From Stereocaulon alpinum (Eukaryota; Ascomycota; Lecanoromycetes; Lecanorales; Stereocaulaceae): a stretch of DNA of 64,000 bases. The stretch spans positions 248,001 to 312,000 of the forward strand of contig JAEUBA010000031.1 in the NCBI GenBank assembly GCA_018257865.1, written 5' to 3'. The translations under genes and the position numbers were made by a program. The notes under the pieces were generated by a model, which was not told the DNA's origin, did not search any database, and worked only from the letters and a program-made list of their open reading frames with translations. This document shows, piece after piece, positions 12,350-22,850 of the stretch (positions within the stretch are counted from its first letter, which is position 1; each line of letters starts with the position of its first letter).

Positions 12350-13232
12350 TGCCGCTGTAGTAGAGTAGTAGATGCAGTATGAACGATGTAAGGAAGCCGT
12401 GTGCTGTAAAGACAAGGTCATTGTCCTGAGTGGGTCGCTCTTGCCTGTCCATCGTGAACTTTCTATGGCTTAGTGAGGTGAATTTGGTTTGCTATCTTCT
12501 CAGTGTGTTGTAACTGCCTTCGCTCACATGCAAGCAGAAGCGGTGGTTGCTGGTAAATAATTGAAAGGCTCAATGGTCTTCCGCATAATGGTCCGCAACA
12601 AATATACTCTCCTTACGACATCCTAAATCTATACAAGTGTCTTCCATAAGACGGAACTCCCAATGGGGAACTCAGTCAAATCTCGGGATTGACCTTACGG
12701 CCGAGTATTCACCTACGACACTACACATGCTCGTGCGAGCGGCGGAGCTCTTCCTCAGAATGATCTATCAGGTCTCGGGCTTGAGCGGTAGAAAGAGAGC
12801 GAGTCAGACAAGACGCGTGCAGACTGTGAGAACGAGTGGGCAAAGAAACGAATCTTTGATCGTACGTACAAGCAGCGGAGTTGATAGCGACACAAAGAAC
12901 CTCAGACCAAGCAACGAATAACACAAAGCAAATGAAATCAGTACTTGGAATGGTGCGAGACTAGGACAGACATGTTGGGGATAGTAGCTGCCGTAAGTAA
13001 AACATCATCCGGACAGAATGTGTACAGCTCGCAGGAAAGTTTTCATGCTCGAGACCTGATCCAAATGGATGTTCTGGCGAGCCGATAGCCGAAATATTGA
13101 TCATATCGGTGTTTGATGTAAATGCAGAGCTAGTAGTTTGACTGGTAAGGTAGGCAAGTGGGCCGGCTAAACCTCGGTTATACCCCTGGATCGGCCATGC
13201 ATGAGATACGTCTTTCAAACCTGGCTTTTAAT
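12350..13232. other. intergenic, nothing recognised
   Basis: No credible ORF in either strand; the small ORFs overlap one another and lack coding character. Confidence 0.4.
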
Positions 13233-13394
13233 GGCTTCGACGTTGTTCAATCCCTCTCCACAGTCCTGCATAAAGCATCGACAGTGATGAGGGTGGCTAG
13301 CCCAAGGTCTTTGAACCTTTCATCTAAGCTCCATGTCCAGCATGTTGCTATAGCCAATATACGCGAAAGAGTCTGAAGAGTCGTTCCGAAGAAC
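13233..13394 (+). repeat. dispersed repeat D, copy 1
   Basis: About 160 bp, with the core GATGAGGGTGGCTAGCCCAAGG. It matches the reverse complement of 29672-29828 along almost its whole length, ending in CTTTCCGAAGAAC-like sequence in both. A shorter match lies at 25186-25256. It has no ORF and no obvious terminal repeats. Confidence 0.75.
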
Positions 13395-13472
13395 TCATCA
13401 ACGTAAAGATCTCAATCACTCCGCTCCTTTCCCCCTCTTCACCGATGGATCATCGCCACAGACCACTTGACA

Positions 13473-15473
13473 TTAGACCTCGCTCAAGGCGCATGGTCCT
13501 GCGTCGTGGTTGTGAATCAGCCCCGGCAAGACATTGAACCTCGCTCGAGGCGCATGGTCCTGCATCGTACCTGGGCTCCAGTAATCCTCTTCAGCCAACT
13601 GAGCCAACACCGCCTCAATCACCTCATCTTCCAACTCGTCTGCATCTTCCAACCCCAGACTCACCAATCTCGCAATCAGTCTGTCCGCCCTCCACTCCTC
13701 TTCTGCTTCCTTGTCGTCCCCATAGTCGAGCAAAAGGCCAGTCCGAGCAATGAGCGCTTTCGTCTCCTTTGAGAGGTGCATGTCGCCCACAACGTAACGT
13801 CTCCTATGGAGTTCTTCCATTTCCGAAGAGCCACGCTGCCTGATAGCATCATGCTCGTCGAGCTCATCCACGATGGCCCACACTTCCTTGGAGCGCTCTG
13901 TGCGCTCGGTAGTGTTTGCCAAGATGAGTCTCCGCTTTTCCCGAATCTTGTCGTCAAGCTCTTCTTGCCGCGCTTGAGCAGCTGCGCGTTCGCTATCCAC
14001 CTGTTGTATCTCGGAGCGTTGTTCATGATATAGGCGTTTGAGATCTTCGTTATCCTGTCTCAATTGGTCTATGTTCTCACAGCACAACATGGGCTCGTAA
14101 CCCCTCTTCGCGTTGTACAATTCTTGCTGGTCCAGCCTCAACGACGTCCATAGATCCAAGGCTTTCCTGGCACTTAGCACCCACATAGGTTTCTGCTCGG
14201 GTTTGAGGTCGTTTTCCTCGTTAGCGCTTTCGCATGATCCGCCTGCCAAGTGATGATTGAAGCCACCCTCCCACGAGTATGATGAACAGAGCATGGAGCC
14301 AAGAATTTCGGCAACTCTAGCCAGCTCTATATTCCTCTCCCATACTGGGAAGAGTACTAACTGCCATGGCCCGGGAAAGTTGAAGCCTTCATCTGAAAGG
14401 CCTTGCCGGGACATTGCGTTGAAAACGCCAAACAGACTTGTCGTGCCATTGTTCGATGAATGGGCTTCGAGTCGCTTTCCGATGTTAGCGCTCCATCCGA
14501 CTTCCATTGGGCAGCTTCTAAAAGGAACATCCACTTTGGATGGATCGATGCCGGTGATGTACTGTCTACCCAGTGCGAACATCCATTCGTCCCATTTCTC
14601 ATCTTTCAATTTGAATCTTCGTTCAAATATATTCGGGTTCGTATGTCTGGAGTGTTGGTTGTCGACTTGTAGATTCTCCTGCACGTCCACAACAGCATTC
14701 TTTCTATATTTCCACACCCGCCGTCCCAATGTTTTCACTTGATCGGAGCTTAACCATGTTCCTGGCGTGGCGCCGACTGGTGGCGGAATGTATGATCGAC
14801 CCGCTCTTGGTGGTGGAGTCTTCGTAAAGATGTTGACGTACACCCCTGCACAATCTTGATTCTTCTGCATCCGGGTCATCACAAAGAATCTGACGTCTCT
14901 GTCTTCGAAGAAGTCATATGGAAGAGTGTTCCGAATGAGGGAGCAGATGATCTTGTCAGGCAACAGCAGTAGCAGGGCAAAGGTGTAATGATTTCCATTC
15001 GCTGCATCTTCGATAATTCTCCACCACGATTTATTCTCAGATGGTTTGGGCTTCGCTTGCTGGTCATTCCATCTGCAGATGTCAATGTATTAGTCTCTAA
15101 TGGACAGAAGAGTCTCTTGACGGATAACATACCGCTTCCTCGCCTCGTCCAAGATCACTTCGGCCAGTCCAATACGACCATAGACTCTGAACGCGTGCAT
15201 CATCTTCCACTGCCATTGAGAACGGAAAGGATCCTCTGGATCAGGTCGAGAATGATGAGACTCGAAGTCTTCGATCAAAATGTCCGGTGGTCGGATAGGC
15301 TCAGGTGCGAACACCAAAGGCGCTCCCGTTGGCTGAGAATCGGGCACTTGTATGGTACTCTGTCTCTGAGCTCGGGCTATCACAACGTCGAGATTCGTAG
15401 ACTGCGAGAGAAGGAGATCCACAGGGTCTTCCTCCCCACTCTGCTCTTGGGAATCGGGTTCTCCTTCAGCCAT
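13473..15473 (-). CDS. hypothetical protein, 646 aa, with long C-terminal coiled coil
   Basis: Two exons, 15473-15133 and 15072-13473, around a 60-nt intron (GTATGT...GCAG), give 646 aa. Exon 1 contains WQWKMMHAFRVYGRIGLAEVILDEARKR. Exon 2 contains a structured middle with CPMEVGWSANIGKRLEAH and WQLVLFPVWERNIELARVAE. The VGWS...KRLEAH piece weakly recalls the GIY-YIG/T5orf172 pattern, but the GIY part is missing, so this is only a resemblance. From about residue 430 the protein is a charged coiled coil (ELYNAK...QEELDDKIREKRR...) and ends in a low-complexity tail. It borders the repeat-rich island and is probably lineage-specific. Function unknown. Confidence 0.75.
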
Positions 15474-16012
15474 GATTGAATCTGTTGTGTCTGCACTTCG
15501 GTTGATCGAAGAAAATAGTCGGCTGTGGATGAAGTGTGCGCGCTAAGCGAATATTTGAGATACACTAAGTCGCGTGACCGCGACGACGTGATGACTGCGA
15601 TATCGCAATATCTGGCGATAAGGCCGAGGATCACAAGACCCATTCATGTGTTTTCAAGGTGAACAGTTGACCTGGCTTATGTAGTATATGATATTTTTCT
15701 TTATGTTATATATCAACAAAGTCCGGAGAGCATTCATCGCTGCTACTGTGTCTCCTGTTGCAAAGGATGCAAAGAAACATCCATGCGTTGAGATACTGCC
15801 TTCTCCATCCTACAGGTTCGTCATGGGCGGTGAAATGCTCTGTAGGAGAAATACCTATGTGGATGATTGATGTGACAAAGATATCCAATACAAGGGGCAG
15901 AGGTATCTACATGATTATGCACAGGCGTGCGTAGGTGGGGTCAGCTTGCAGCTTGGATGACCAGTAAAGGTGCTAAGCAGAAGATACAGAAGATAGCCTG
16001 CAGAAATATGAA
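15474..16012. other. intergenic, nothing recognised
   Basis: Promoter side of the 646-aa gene and left edge of the repeat region. No ORF supported. Confidence 0.4.
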
Positions 16013-16390
16013 TCGCCAGCGGCATAGAACCACTTTGATCGTGGACATATCATAGGACGGTGGAGATTGTATGCGTAAGAGCCACATACTACCTTCAAAC
16101 CAGAATACTGGGGCGAAATAAAGGGCACCTGGCCAGATCGTCTTGGGCGGAAGCCCACAGACCCCAGCGTACGCGTCACTGTGGCCAGATCGTCGTCTTG
16201 GGCGTAAGCCCACAGACCCCAGCATACGCGTGATCTTCAGATGCCACTCGATCGTACCTTATGTTAGCTGTCACCAGCGGCAGAGAGCCCAATTGATCGT
16301 GGACATATCATAGGACGGTGGAGATTGTATGCATAAGAGCCACATACTACCTTCAAATCAGAACACTGGGGTGAATTGAAGGGTACCTGG
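16013..16390 (+). repeat. 258-bp imperfect direct duplication
   Basis: The block with GATCGTGGACATATCATAGG at 16037 is repeated at 16295, offset 258 bp, with the following TACTACCTTCAAA and GGTACCTGGCCAGATCG parts also repeated. Each block leads into copies of the 55-bp hairpin repeat, so the array grew by duplicating a larger unit as well as the 55-bp unit. Confidence 0.8.
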
Positions 16391-16660
16391 CCAGATCGTC
16401 TTGGGCGGAAGCCCACAGACCCCAGCATACGACTGACTGTGGCCAGATCGTCGTCTTGGGCGGAAGCCCACAGACCCCAGCATACGACTGACTGTGGCCA
16501 GATCGTCGTCTTGGGCGTAAGCCCACAGACCCCAGTATACGACTGACTGTGGCCAGATCGTCGTCTTGGGCGTAAGCCCACAGACCCCAGTATACGACTG
16601 ACTGTGGCCAGGTTGTTGTCTTGGGCGGAAGCCCACAGACCCCAGTATACGAACTGTCCA
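16131..16660 (+). repeat. 55-bp tandem repeat with a conserved hairpin (7 copies in two clusters)
   Basis: Units start GGCCAGATCGTC at 16131 and 16183, then at 16389, 16441, 16496, 16551 and 16606; the last four are spaced exactly 55 bp. Each has the core TGGGC-GNAA-GCCCA, a five-pair stem closed by a four-base loop that is GGAA or GTAA, both of the GNRA type. The outer arms CTGTGG and CCACAG can also pair, but they overlap the inner stem. A single further copy sits at about 35004. Weak ORFs run through the minus strand of the array only because the unit lacks stops in some frames. Confidence 0.85.
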
Positions 16661-16671
16661 AGTCGTCCTCA

Positions 16672-16815
16672 GTACACCTTTGCTGGATAAAAAGAAAGAG
16701 AAGAGAAGAGACTGAAGACGAATATATATTTATGAAGTAGATTGGTACACACCTTCGCTGAATAAGAAAAGAAAGAGAAGAGAAGAGACTGGTAGACGAA
16801 TATTTATCTACGAAG
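16672..16815 (+). repeat. purine/TATA module, two copies
   Basis: Two neighbouring copies of the pattern (CTGRATAARAARARARAGAAGAGA) followed by GAC(T)GAAGACGAATATATAT. Both follow the 55-bp array. The same order (hairpin unit, GTCGTCC(T/C)CAGT, purine run, ACGAATATATAT) is seen at 35004-35150, so these parts belong to one larger dispersed element. Confidence 0.7.
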
Positions 16816-17539
16816 TAGATGGGTACAGGTATTCATACCCCCAGCTTCACCTTCCTCTCTGCTTTTCTTCTTTAGTAAAGATGACATTGGCCTCCGTGAA
16901 CAATTCGTGAGGAACTCTCACTAGACAGCTTCATTTTCGTCTCTGCTTTTCTTCTTAGTGAAGATGACACCGGCCTCCGTGGAGTTGGTGAGGAACTCTT
17001 ACTAGACAGCTTCACTTTCCTCTCTTCGTTTCCTCTGCGGTAAAGGTGACACGTCAGCTATGAATCCATCCACCTAGAAGAACATGTTGTGTGAGTATCT
17101 CAAGCACTCAAGAAGATGTGACGTGAACCCACAGTCAGAGGTTCGCGGACCCTGACAGCTGATGAATCCTCGATCCGGCGATAGATGGAGCATGAATACT
17201 AGTAAGTATCCTAAATCCTTTCTACGTTTCTTCATGGAACAGTGATTACGATAGGGTGGGCTAATTTGGCATCTCTCAATTTTCAATTTGAGCATATGTC
17301 TACCATGACCGCTATAGCCATCGTGTAAGAGAGTTGCAAGCGCTGCAGATCTGCTCCGAAGGATTGATTAATTGAGCAACACAATGTTCAAGTATGGTAA
17401 TCGCACCTTCAGTCAACCGAGAGTCGTAACTTCCTGTAGAATGTTTGGATATGATGAAAGAAGGAAACGCCCTGTCCTGCCACCTTCCCTCCCCACCTCC
17501 TCACACCTCATCCCACCCTACTACTCACGGCGCTCTCTT
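16816..17539. other. intergenic, imperfect repeats only
   Basis: Holds repeated pieces like CTCTGCTTTTCTTCTTTAGTAAAGATGACA with GGCCTCCGTG near 16857 and 16937, and a looser third copy near 17018. No gene seen. Confidence 0.5.
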
Positions 17540-17855
17540 CCAACCTACGGCACCTTTTGCCAGGTTAAAGTCCTTTGATTCATGTCGCTCGTTGCTTGAG
17601 AGCTTCTTTTGTATAATCACCCAACTCTGCTGTCCTACAAATGCATCTTTTCTTGGTTGAAGTCCGTTGAAGCTTATTTTTCATCGCTTGACTAGTGTTC
17701 CCTTCATATGATCATCTAATTCTACTGTCCTACTAAAGCACCTTTGGTCGGGCTAATGTCCGCTGATCTCTGTTGTTCGTCGCTCGATCAGAGTCCCTCA
17801 CAGATAGTTCTCAACTCAAACACTCGTTTGACCTCACACCGCTGCAACACAGGAC
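17540..17855 (+). repeat. ~96-bp tandem repeat array, copy 2 (three units)
   Basis: Same family as 7550-7915. Anchors at about 17565, 17657 and 17753 (spacing 92 and 96). The third unit can form CTGATC/GATCAG. The flank after the last unit (GACCTCACACCGCTGCAACAC) also matches the flank of the first array (AACCTCATGCCGCTGCGACAC), so the whole block, not only the unit, was copied. Confidence 0.8.
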
Positions 17856-17947
17856 AGAAGTCTGATATTGTCTAGTGTTGTGTGCAAGTTGTGCGTAGAC
17901 TCCGACTTGAGTTTGCAGACAGTAGACAAGAGGGCGAGCTGGTAGGC

Positions 17948-18080
17948 CCAGCAGCAACTCATGGGCTCAGCAGCAACTTGTGCCTCGCAAGCTGCTGCAG
18001 GCCCAGGGCCTTGTGCCTCGCAAACTGCTGCCGGCCTGGCAGCAACTTGTGCCTTGCAAGCTGCTGCCGGCCCGGCAGCC
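17948..18080 (+). repeat. ~36-bp minisatellite
   Basis: Three or so units of CAGCAACTTGTGCCTCGCAA-GCTGCTGCCGGCCCGG type. On the minus strand it reads as Ala-rich repeats; I do not think it is translated. Confidence 0.75.
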
Positions 18081-18099
18081 CCCATATCCCTTAACCAAC

Positions 18100-18210
18100 G
18101 AAGAAGAAAAGAAGAAGAGAACAGGAAAGGCTGACGTACGAATATATATCTCTGTACTCAGCCACTAGTGAGGAGCTAATCTTAAGCTAGTACACTTTAG
18201 GTAAAGATAG
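18100..18210 (+). repeat. purine/TATA module copy with GCCACTAGTGAGG tail
   Basis: Purine run, then AGGCTGACGTACGAATATATAT, then GCCACTAGTGAGGAGCTAAT and AAGCTAGTACA. The copy at 34800-34910 shares all of these parts, including GGTAAAGATAGC. A degenerate relative lies at 25055-25140. Confidence 0.75.
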
Positions 18211-19803
18211 CTTACCACTGGTATATGTTCGTGTATCAGCTCCTCTTCTCCTACCCTTGTTCTACAGCGACAACGGGTCTTATGGCCGGGAGTCTAGCCA
18301 GCAGTCAGGTTCCCTTCATGTTTGTTGGGGATCGGGTTCGATGCCAAGACTTCCGGCTTGTAGTCCCGCGGCGAACCCCCCGTAGCCAAACGTCCAAGAG
18401 TTGGAATGAACATTGCTATCATCTACACTGGAAGAACGAAGGGAGTGGAGAAGAGCTAGTCCGTGAAGATATTTTGGTACTCAGTTGCTAGTGCGTTGAG
18501 CGTGGTTTGGGCGCGCTGACATTGACTCGATCAATGGGTATGAGCCAGTGTCCATCATAGAAAGCTACTTTCAATAAGTAGAAACCAAACGTACCCGTGT
18601 CCATAAGAAATGTAACATGATTGTTGGGATATTACAAGTGCAATCTACATGATACGTGAAGACTCTGAATGAACGGTGTCTTCTCCGCCGAAACGTACCA
18701 AAATTAGGTGCGCGTTGTCCGAGAAGATCCCGAAACGCTACCCAACCTAAAAGTTTGATCCGACCACAACTCAGTTCCCAGACAGTCCTCCTTCTATAGA
18801 AGACAGACAAGCTGTTGATTGATTAATTGGCTTATACGCCAAGCCTAGTATTTATACATGCTAATAAGGGTGTTCTTTAACATTATTAGGAAATCCAGAG
18901 GGCTGCAAGCCCTCTAGACCCGAAAGAAACCTTTTCAGAGTCGCCCCTTCTAGCACCTCGCCGCCAGGCTCTATTACACCGGTAATAATGATCTCCGTTG
19001 TTCTAATGGGCACTGCAACACTCCGGCTGCCTTTGGCTTGGACTTCTTTGTCTTTGGGAGTTTCGTCGGTTCCACTCCAACAAACAGGCAAGCTGTGACT
19101 TGTGATAAAGAAGGATTCTATTCTCTAATGGTAAATTCCGATCCGATTGAGATCTTGCTCATCAATATTTCTGATACATCAATAACACCGACTGCCTGAA
19201 AGCAGTCACCTTATCCCCAATGCGCATCTTCCTCGTAAATGATCCTTATGACGGCGGTGGATTTGTGACTGCGAAGTCGAACTTCTTTGCCCATTAATTG
19301 AATGGACAGCTCTGGCGGTTGACCTTATGCCTTTATACGACTGCCATCTTGTCTCCTTCCTTTGCCACGCACGCCCTCCCGCCTGATTGTACTACTTCCC
19401 TTCCCTAGAAATTTTGAGCTGATCGCGTCGCCCTGCTCGACCAACTCTGCAACGGAACTGAATTAATCTGAATCCATGCGAATGTTGGAACAGTTGTACT
19501 TGATCGATACGACTGTTCGAACAGTCAGGGTCCATCCATAGAACCCGGAAGAAAGAATGTGTCAATGTTGAGAAATGTTGAAAAGTGTCCGCTTCGCTGT
19601 CGATATACTACCCCTCTCCTCACCTCTTCCCCATGTATCTTCCTCTCTTCCTCCACCCAACCCATTCTCTTCTTCAAGCGTCGAACAGCCGGGCAACCGC
19701 ACGGTTTAACCCCGTAACGAACCCCAAAGACAGCCAAAACGAACGCACGCCACGGCGAAGTCGGCAGCACCATGTCCTGGTCAAGGACAAAACTGTAGGA
19801 TTC
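18211..19803. other. long intergenic stretch
   Basis: No gene supported. A stretch at 18318-18345 reading GGGGATCGGGTTCGATGCC is shared with 34929-34950 and forms part of the dispersed element. It resembles a tRNA B box, but no tRNA fold was found. Confidence 0.4.
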
Positions 19804-20217
19804 TTAGCCATGGAGGCTGCCAGCGAGGTAACCTGCAAGGTATCCATGCGTTACTCCCTTGATGAAAGCGACCAAGGGATCTTGTGTCCAGCCATGTATG
19901 ACTGGCGGCTGACCAAGAAGCGCACCGATGGTCTCCCTGACGTGACGCATGGCGTTTCTTTCAGCAGCTGGCGTCGGGCCAAATGGATTGGTGTGTGCCA
20001 CAGCCAGGGTAAGAGGACGGGCAGGAGCAGGAGCAGGAGTAGGAGAAGAAGCAGGAGCAGGAGCCGGAGCAGAATTAGGAGCAGGAGTAGGAGGAGGAGT
20101 AGGAGCAGGAGCAAGACGTCGACGTTGGCCAAACGGATTGACTGTCGCACGCGGCTGATATATGCCTAGAATGGTCAGCGCAACAGATCTATATATATAG
20201 AGCATGCTGACACTCAT
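19804..20217 (-). CDS. doubtful ORF with Pro-Ala repeats and two NPFG motifs
   Basis: A 137-aa minus-strand ORF. Its middle is a (PAPAPTP)-type run produced by an AGGAGC-like hexamer repeat. The non-repeat part after it (AERNAMRHVRETIGALLGQ, then a HGYLAGYLAGSLHG end) looks protein-like, and NPFG occurs on both sides of the repeat. A TAG acceptor-like site lies just before the IYQPRATVNPFG segment, so it may be the last exon of a gene whose first exon I could not find. It may also be a remnant. Confidence 0.3.
   Translation of the reverse strand: MSVSMLYIYRSVALTILGIYQPRATVNPFGQRRRLAPAPTPPPTPAPNSAPAPAPASSPTPAPAPARPLTLAVAHTNPFGPTPAAERNAMRHVRETIGALLGQPPVIHGWTQDPLVAFIKGVTHGYLAGYLAGSLHG
20014..20115 (+). 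repeat. hexanucleotide minisatellite (AGGAGC/AGGAGT)
   Basis: About 100 bp of AGGAGC, AGGAGT and AGAAGC hexamers. It gives Arg-Ser repeats, Gly-Ala repeats or Pro-Ala/Leu runs depending on frame and strand, so ORFs across it are weak evidence of coding. Confidence 0.85.
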
Positions 20218-20625
20218 CCGCCAGCGAACCTCTGCTTCCTTCGTCTGGCTGCATTCTTTATCTGAATGAAAAGGATCTGGTAAGGCTTCACAGCTGACGT
20301 AGTATGCTGCTTCAGATCTGAAGTCACTCTTTTGGATGCACTGTGACCTCTAAAAGTGTGACCAGAGCCATGAAGTAGCCGAACGGGTATTCACAGGCGT
20401 GTGATCTTATCAATTGGAGTCCTGTCCTCGTGTGAATACTGGGGTGACGAAAGCGGGTTAGTGCATCACACGATCGCGCTTTGAAATTTTCGTTTTTGAT
20501 CCGCCTCACCTCACTTCTACACACAGCGACAGAGATAATCAGCCAACAGTGTACTACCAGTCAACTAAAGCATCAGCTAAAGTAGCTACAAGTACACTTG
20601 CTATCATATTTCTTTCGTTCTCATC

Positions 20626-22514
20626 ATGTCGGGGTTCGGCGTTGGGGGGCAAGGTCAGGCCCAAGGGTCTGACCCGCCTTTCAACGTGTGGAGTCTGCGT
20701 GAGGAGCACCCGTCGGTGGAGGGAGGTGTCAGCGAGGAAGAGGGGGAGGACGATGAGATATCGTCGGTGGAGAGTAGCGAGGAGGAGGGGGGGCAGAGGT
20801 TCGAGCCTGCGGAAGAGCAGCCATTAACGGGTGAGTCATTGCTTTCTATGCCAGTGTCTACAGAGTCATCAAACTCCATCTTGTTATAAAAACCCGTTCG
20901 TTTCAATGTGATCTACACAAGAGATGCTCTCAACGTTTCGTTTTAGATTTCATAACACAACCTCTTCAGTAAGGTTCTGTATCCAAGCAAGACCTTGTTT
21001 CTCTTTCATTAGTCGCTCTTATACTGCCTGTCGCTCTGAACTCATTGAAGAGCCTCCTACTGTATAAAGTCTTCCATATCTGTGATCTTCATTCATTGAA
21101 TGCAATGAATTGATAGGCTGACTTTCGGATAGGCTCTCAAGCCGCTCAGACGGTCACTGCAGCCGCTGGAGGAGTGGCTACCTCCAAAGGCAAGAAGCAG
21201 AGGACCAAGGAAGAGTGGGCTGCCGTGAAGAAGGAGAAGAAGCGGAAGGCGAACAAGAGGAGGAGGGCGAAGAAGGCGAGAGTGAAGGCGGAGCAGAAGG
21301 CGGAGGAGGTGGTGAAGAGGGAGGAGGAGGAGGAGGTGGAAGAGGAGAAGGTGGTGAAGAGGGAGGAGGAGGAGGAGAGGAAAGAGAAGGAGGAGGCTGC
21401 GAGAGCTCAGTCATTGGCTTCGGTGCCTACGGGCCCAGGACAAGAGCAGGCTTCTCGCCCCCACCAGCCACGCGGTGGCCTTTCCTCTTCTCGCGGGCGG
21501 GGTGGCTTCACCCCTTCTCAACCTATGCGAGGCAATGCTGGTGGACAGTCCCACCCTCCAGCTCGTCCTACATCAGGGAATCACCAGTCAAGGTGGTCCT
21601 CCCCGATGGGCGGCTCTACTACGGTAGGCGGCCGCATAGTCGAAAGCGGTCCCGTCAAGGACCGTGACCAAGAGAAGGCGGCACAGAGAGTCACGGAGCA
21701 GGCGCAGGCGATGGAGAAGAAGGCGAAGAAGAAAGCTGCAGCTGAAAAGAAGAAGGCTGAGCAGGAGAGGTCTGAGTTGACACGCATCAACGCTAGCTTG
21801 CTCGCGGAGCAGCAGCGGATAGCGGTCAGCCTTGAATCCGAGCGAGGAGTCAATCGGACGATAGGGGAGATCAACCTGGAGACTCAAGCCCTTCAAGATA
21901 CGTGGTCGGCGATGCGGGATGGGTGGCTTCGGCAACAGACCCAAGCCATGATGCAAGGAGCGTCGTTGGCGGTCGAGCAGTGGGAGCGCCTGATTTTGCA
22001 GGCTGATGGAATGCTGCGTGCGTTGTCGTTGGCTCACACTGAGGCAACGAACTGGGTGAGGGACCCTTCGGTCTCGAACCCCATGGAGCGACTTCGCCGT
22101 CGTCTCCGGGAGCTACAGACCGGTCCTCAGTCCGCTAGTCGGGCGGTGGAGACCATTCGGAACTCGCGAGAGTTCTTGAGGGGCACGCTACCTACCCCAC
22201 CTGCAAGCTTGCCTTCGGCTCGGCGACCGCTGCAGATAGAGAGTGCCGATGTGGAGATGGAGGAGGGCGAGGAGCGCGGTATGGGAGTGGTTAGGGCGAG
22301 GGAGACTCGTCGGCGTGAGGCACCCGGCAGCACCGGTGCCTTCGGTGGCGGTTTCACCAACAACATCAACATCAACTATGCCTACCCACCCGCCAGTGGG
22401 TACGGCCAATACCCTGTCATCCATCGCAGGGTTCGAGACGATGATGAGATGGAGATCGATCCTGTGTCTCCAACGGAGACTAAGACGCCTTGGGATTCGA
22501 AGACTGGGAGGTGA
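20626..22514 (+). CDS. family A protein (A1): acidic head, Lys/Glu coiled coil, PWDS tail
   Basis: Two exons, 20626-20830 and 21133-22514, around an unusually long 302-nt intron (GTGAGT...ATAG) give 528 aa. I do not recognise the family. Residues 1-68 are acidic (SEEEGEDDE, SSEEEGG). Residues about 85-150 are Lys/Arg then Glu-rich, with a duplicated VVKREEEEE. Next comes an RGG/Pro-rich part with QPMRGNAGGQSHPPARPTSG, then a coiled coil (AMEKKAKKKAAAEKKKAEQ), a helical region with several Trp, and the C-terminal motif DPVSPTETKTPWDS. Fragments of a paralogue (A2) lie at 33.5-34.8 kb on the minus strand. Probably nuclear, judging only from the basic clusters. Confidence 0.75.
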
Positions 22515-22590
22515 GGAGGTCCAGGACGTGGGAAGGGGAGCAGGACGTCGCACAACACTCTACTGAGTACCTAAGAGATCCGTTTGCCAG

Positions 22591-22850
22591 GATCACGATA
22601 GCGAAGGTTAAGGGTTGTGCTGTGGGGAGGACGTCATTCGCCGACAGATTGAGTAGCTGAGTGTCTATCTCTGATAGATCACGATAGCGAAGGTCTTCGG
22701 TGAGAAGGGGCTTCAACGTTCTGGCGAATACGGTCTTAGGGTATCGCCTCTACGGAGCAAGTGCCTAGAGTTGCCGCCAGAATGGAGAAGTATCAGATCG
22801 AGTAGCTGAGTGTCCATCTCTGATGGATCACGATAGCGAAGGTCTTAATA
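22591..22850 (+). repeat. imperfect ~55-bp repeats downstream of A1
   Basis: CAGATYGAGTAGCTGAGTGT followed by CATCTCTGATRGATCACGATAGCGAAGG occurs at 22644-22699 and 22794-22847; a half copy (GGATCACGATAGCGAAGG) sits at 22591. A separate short repeat, TACCTCTTCGGAGGATG, occurs at about 22922 and 22977. Confidence 0.75.

Noticed and set aside
16264..16661. Several overlapping minus-strand ORFs with repeated GLWASAQDD-type peptides
   Set aside because: Produced by the 55-bp repeat, which shifts frame by one base each unit (55 is not a multiple of 3), so one peptide appears in all frames.
18318..18345. tRNA B-box-like GGGTTCGATGCC, with a related copy near 34935
   Set aside because: No cloverleaf or proper A box could be formed around either copy; it is shared as part of a larger dispersed repeat.
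19585..20169. Plus-strand ORF with an Arg-Ser (SR-protein-like) run
   Set aside because: The RS run comes only from an AGGAGC hexamer repeat; the other frames give equally striking Gly-Ala, Pro-Ala or Leu runs. No RNA-binding domain is present.
21178..21667. Poly-Pro (minus) and Gly/Glu-rich (plus) ORFs
   Set aside because: Shadows of the Lys/Glu-rich coding part of A1 in other frames.
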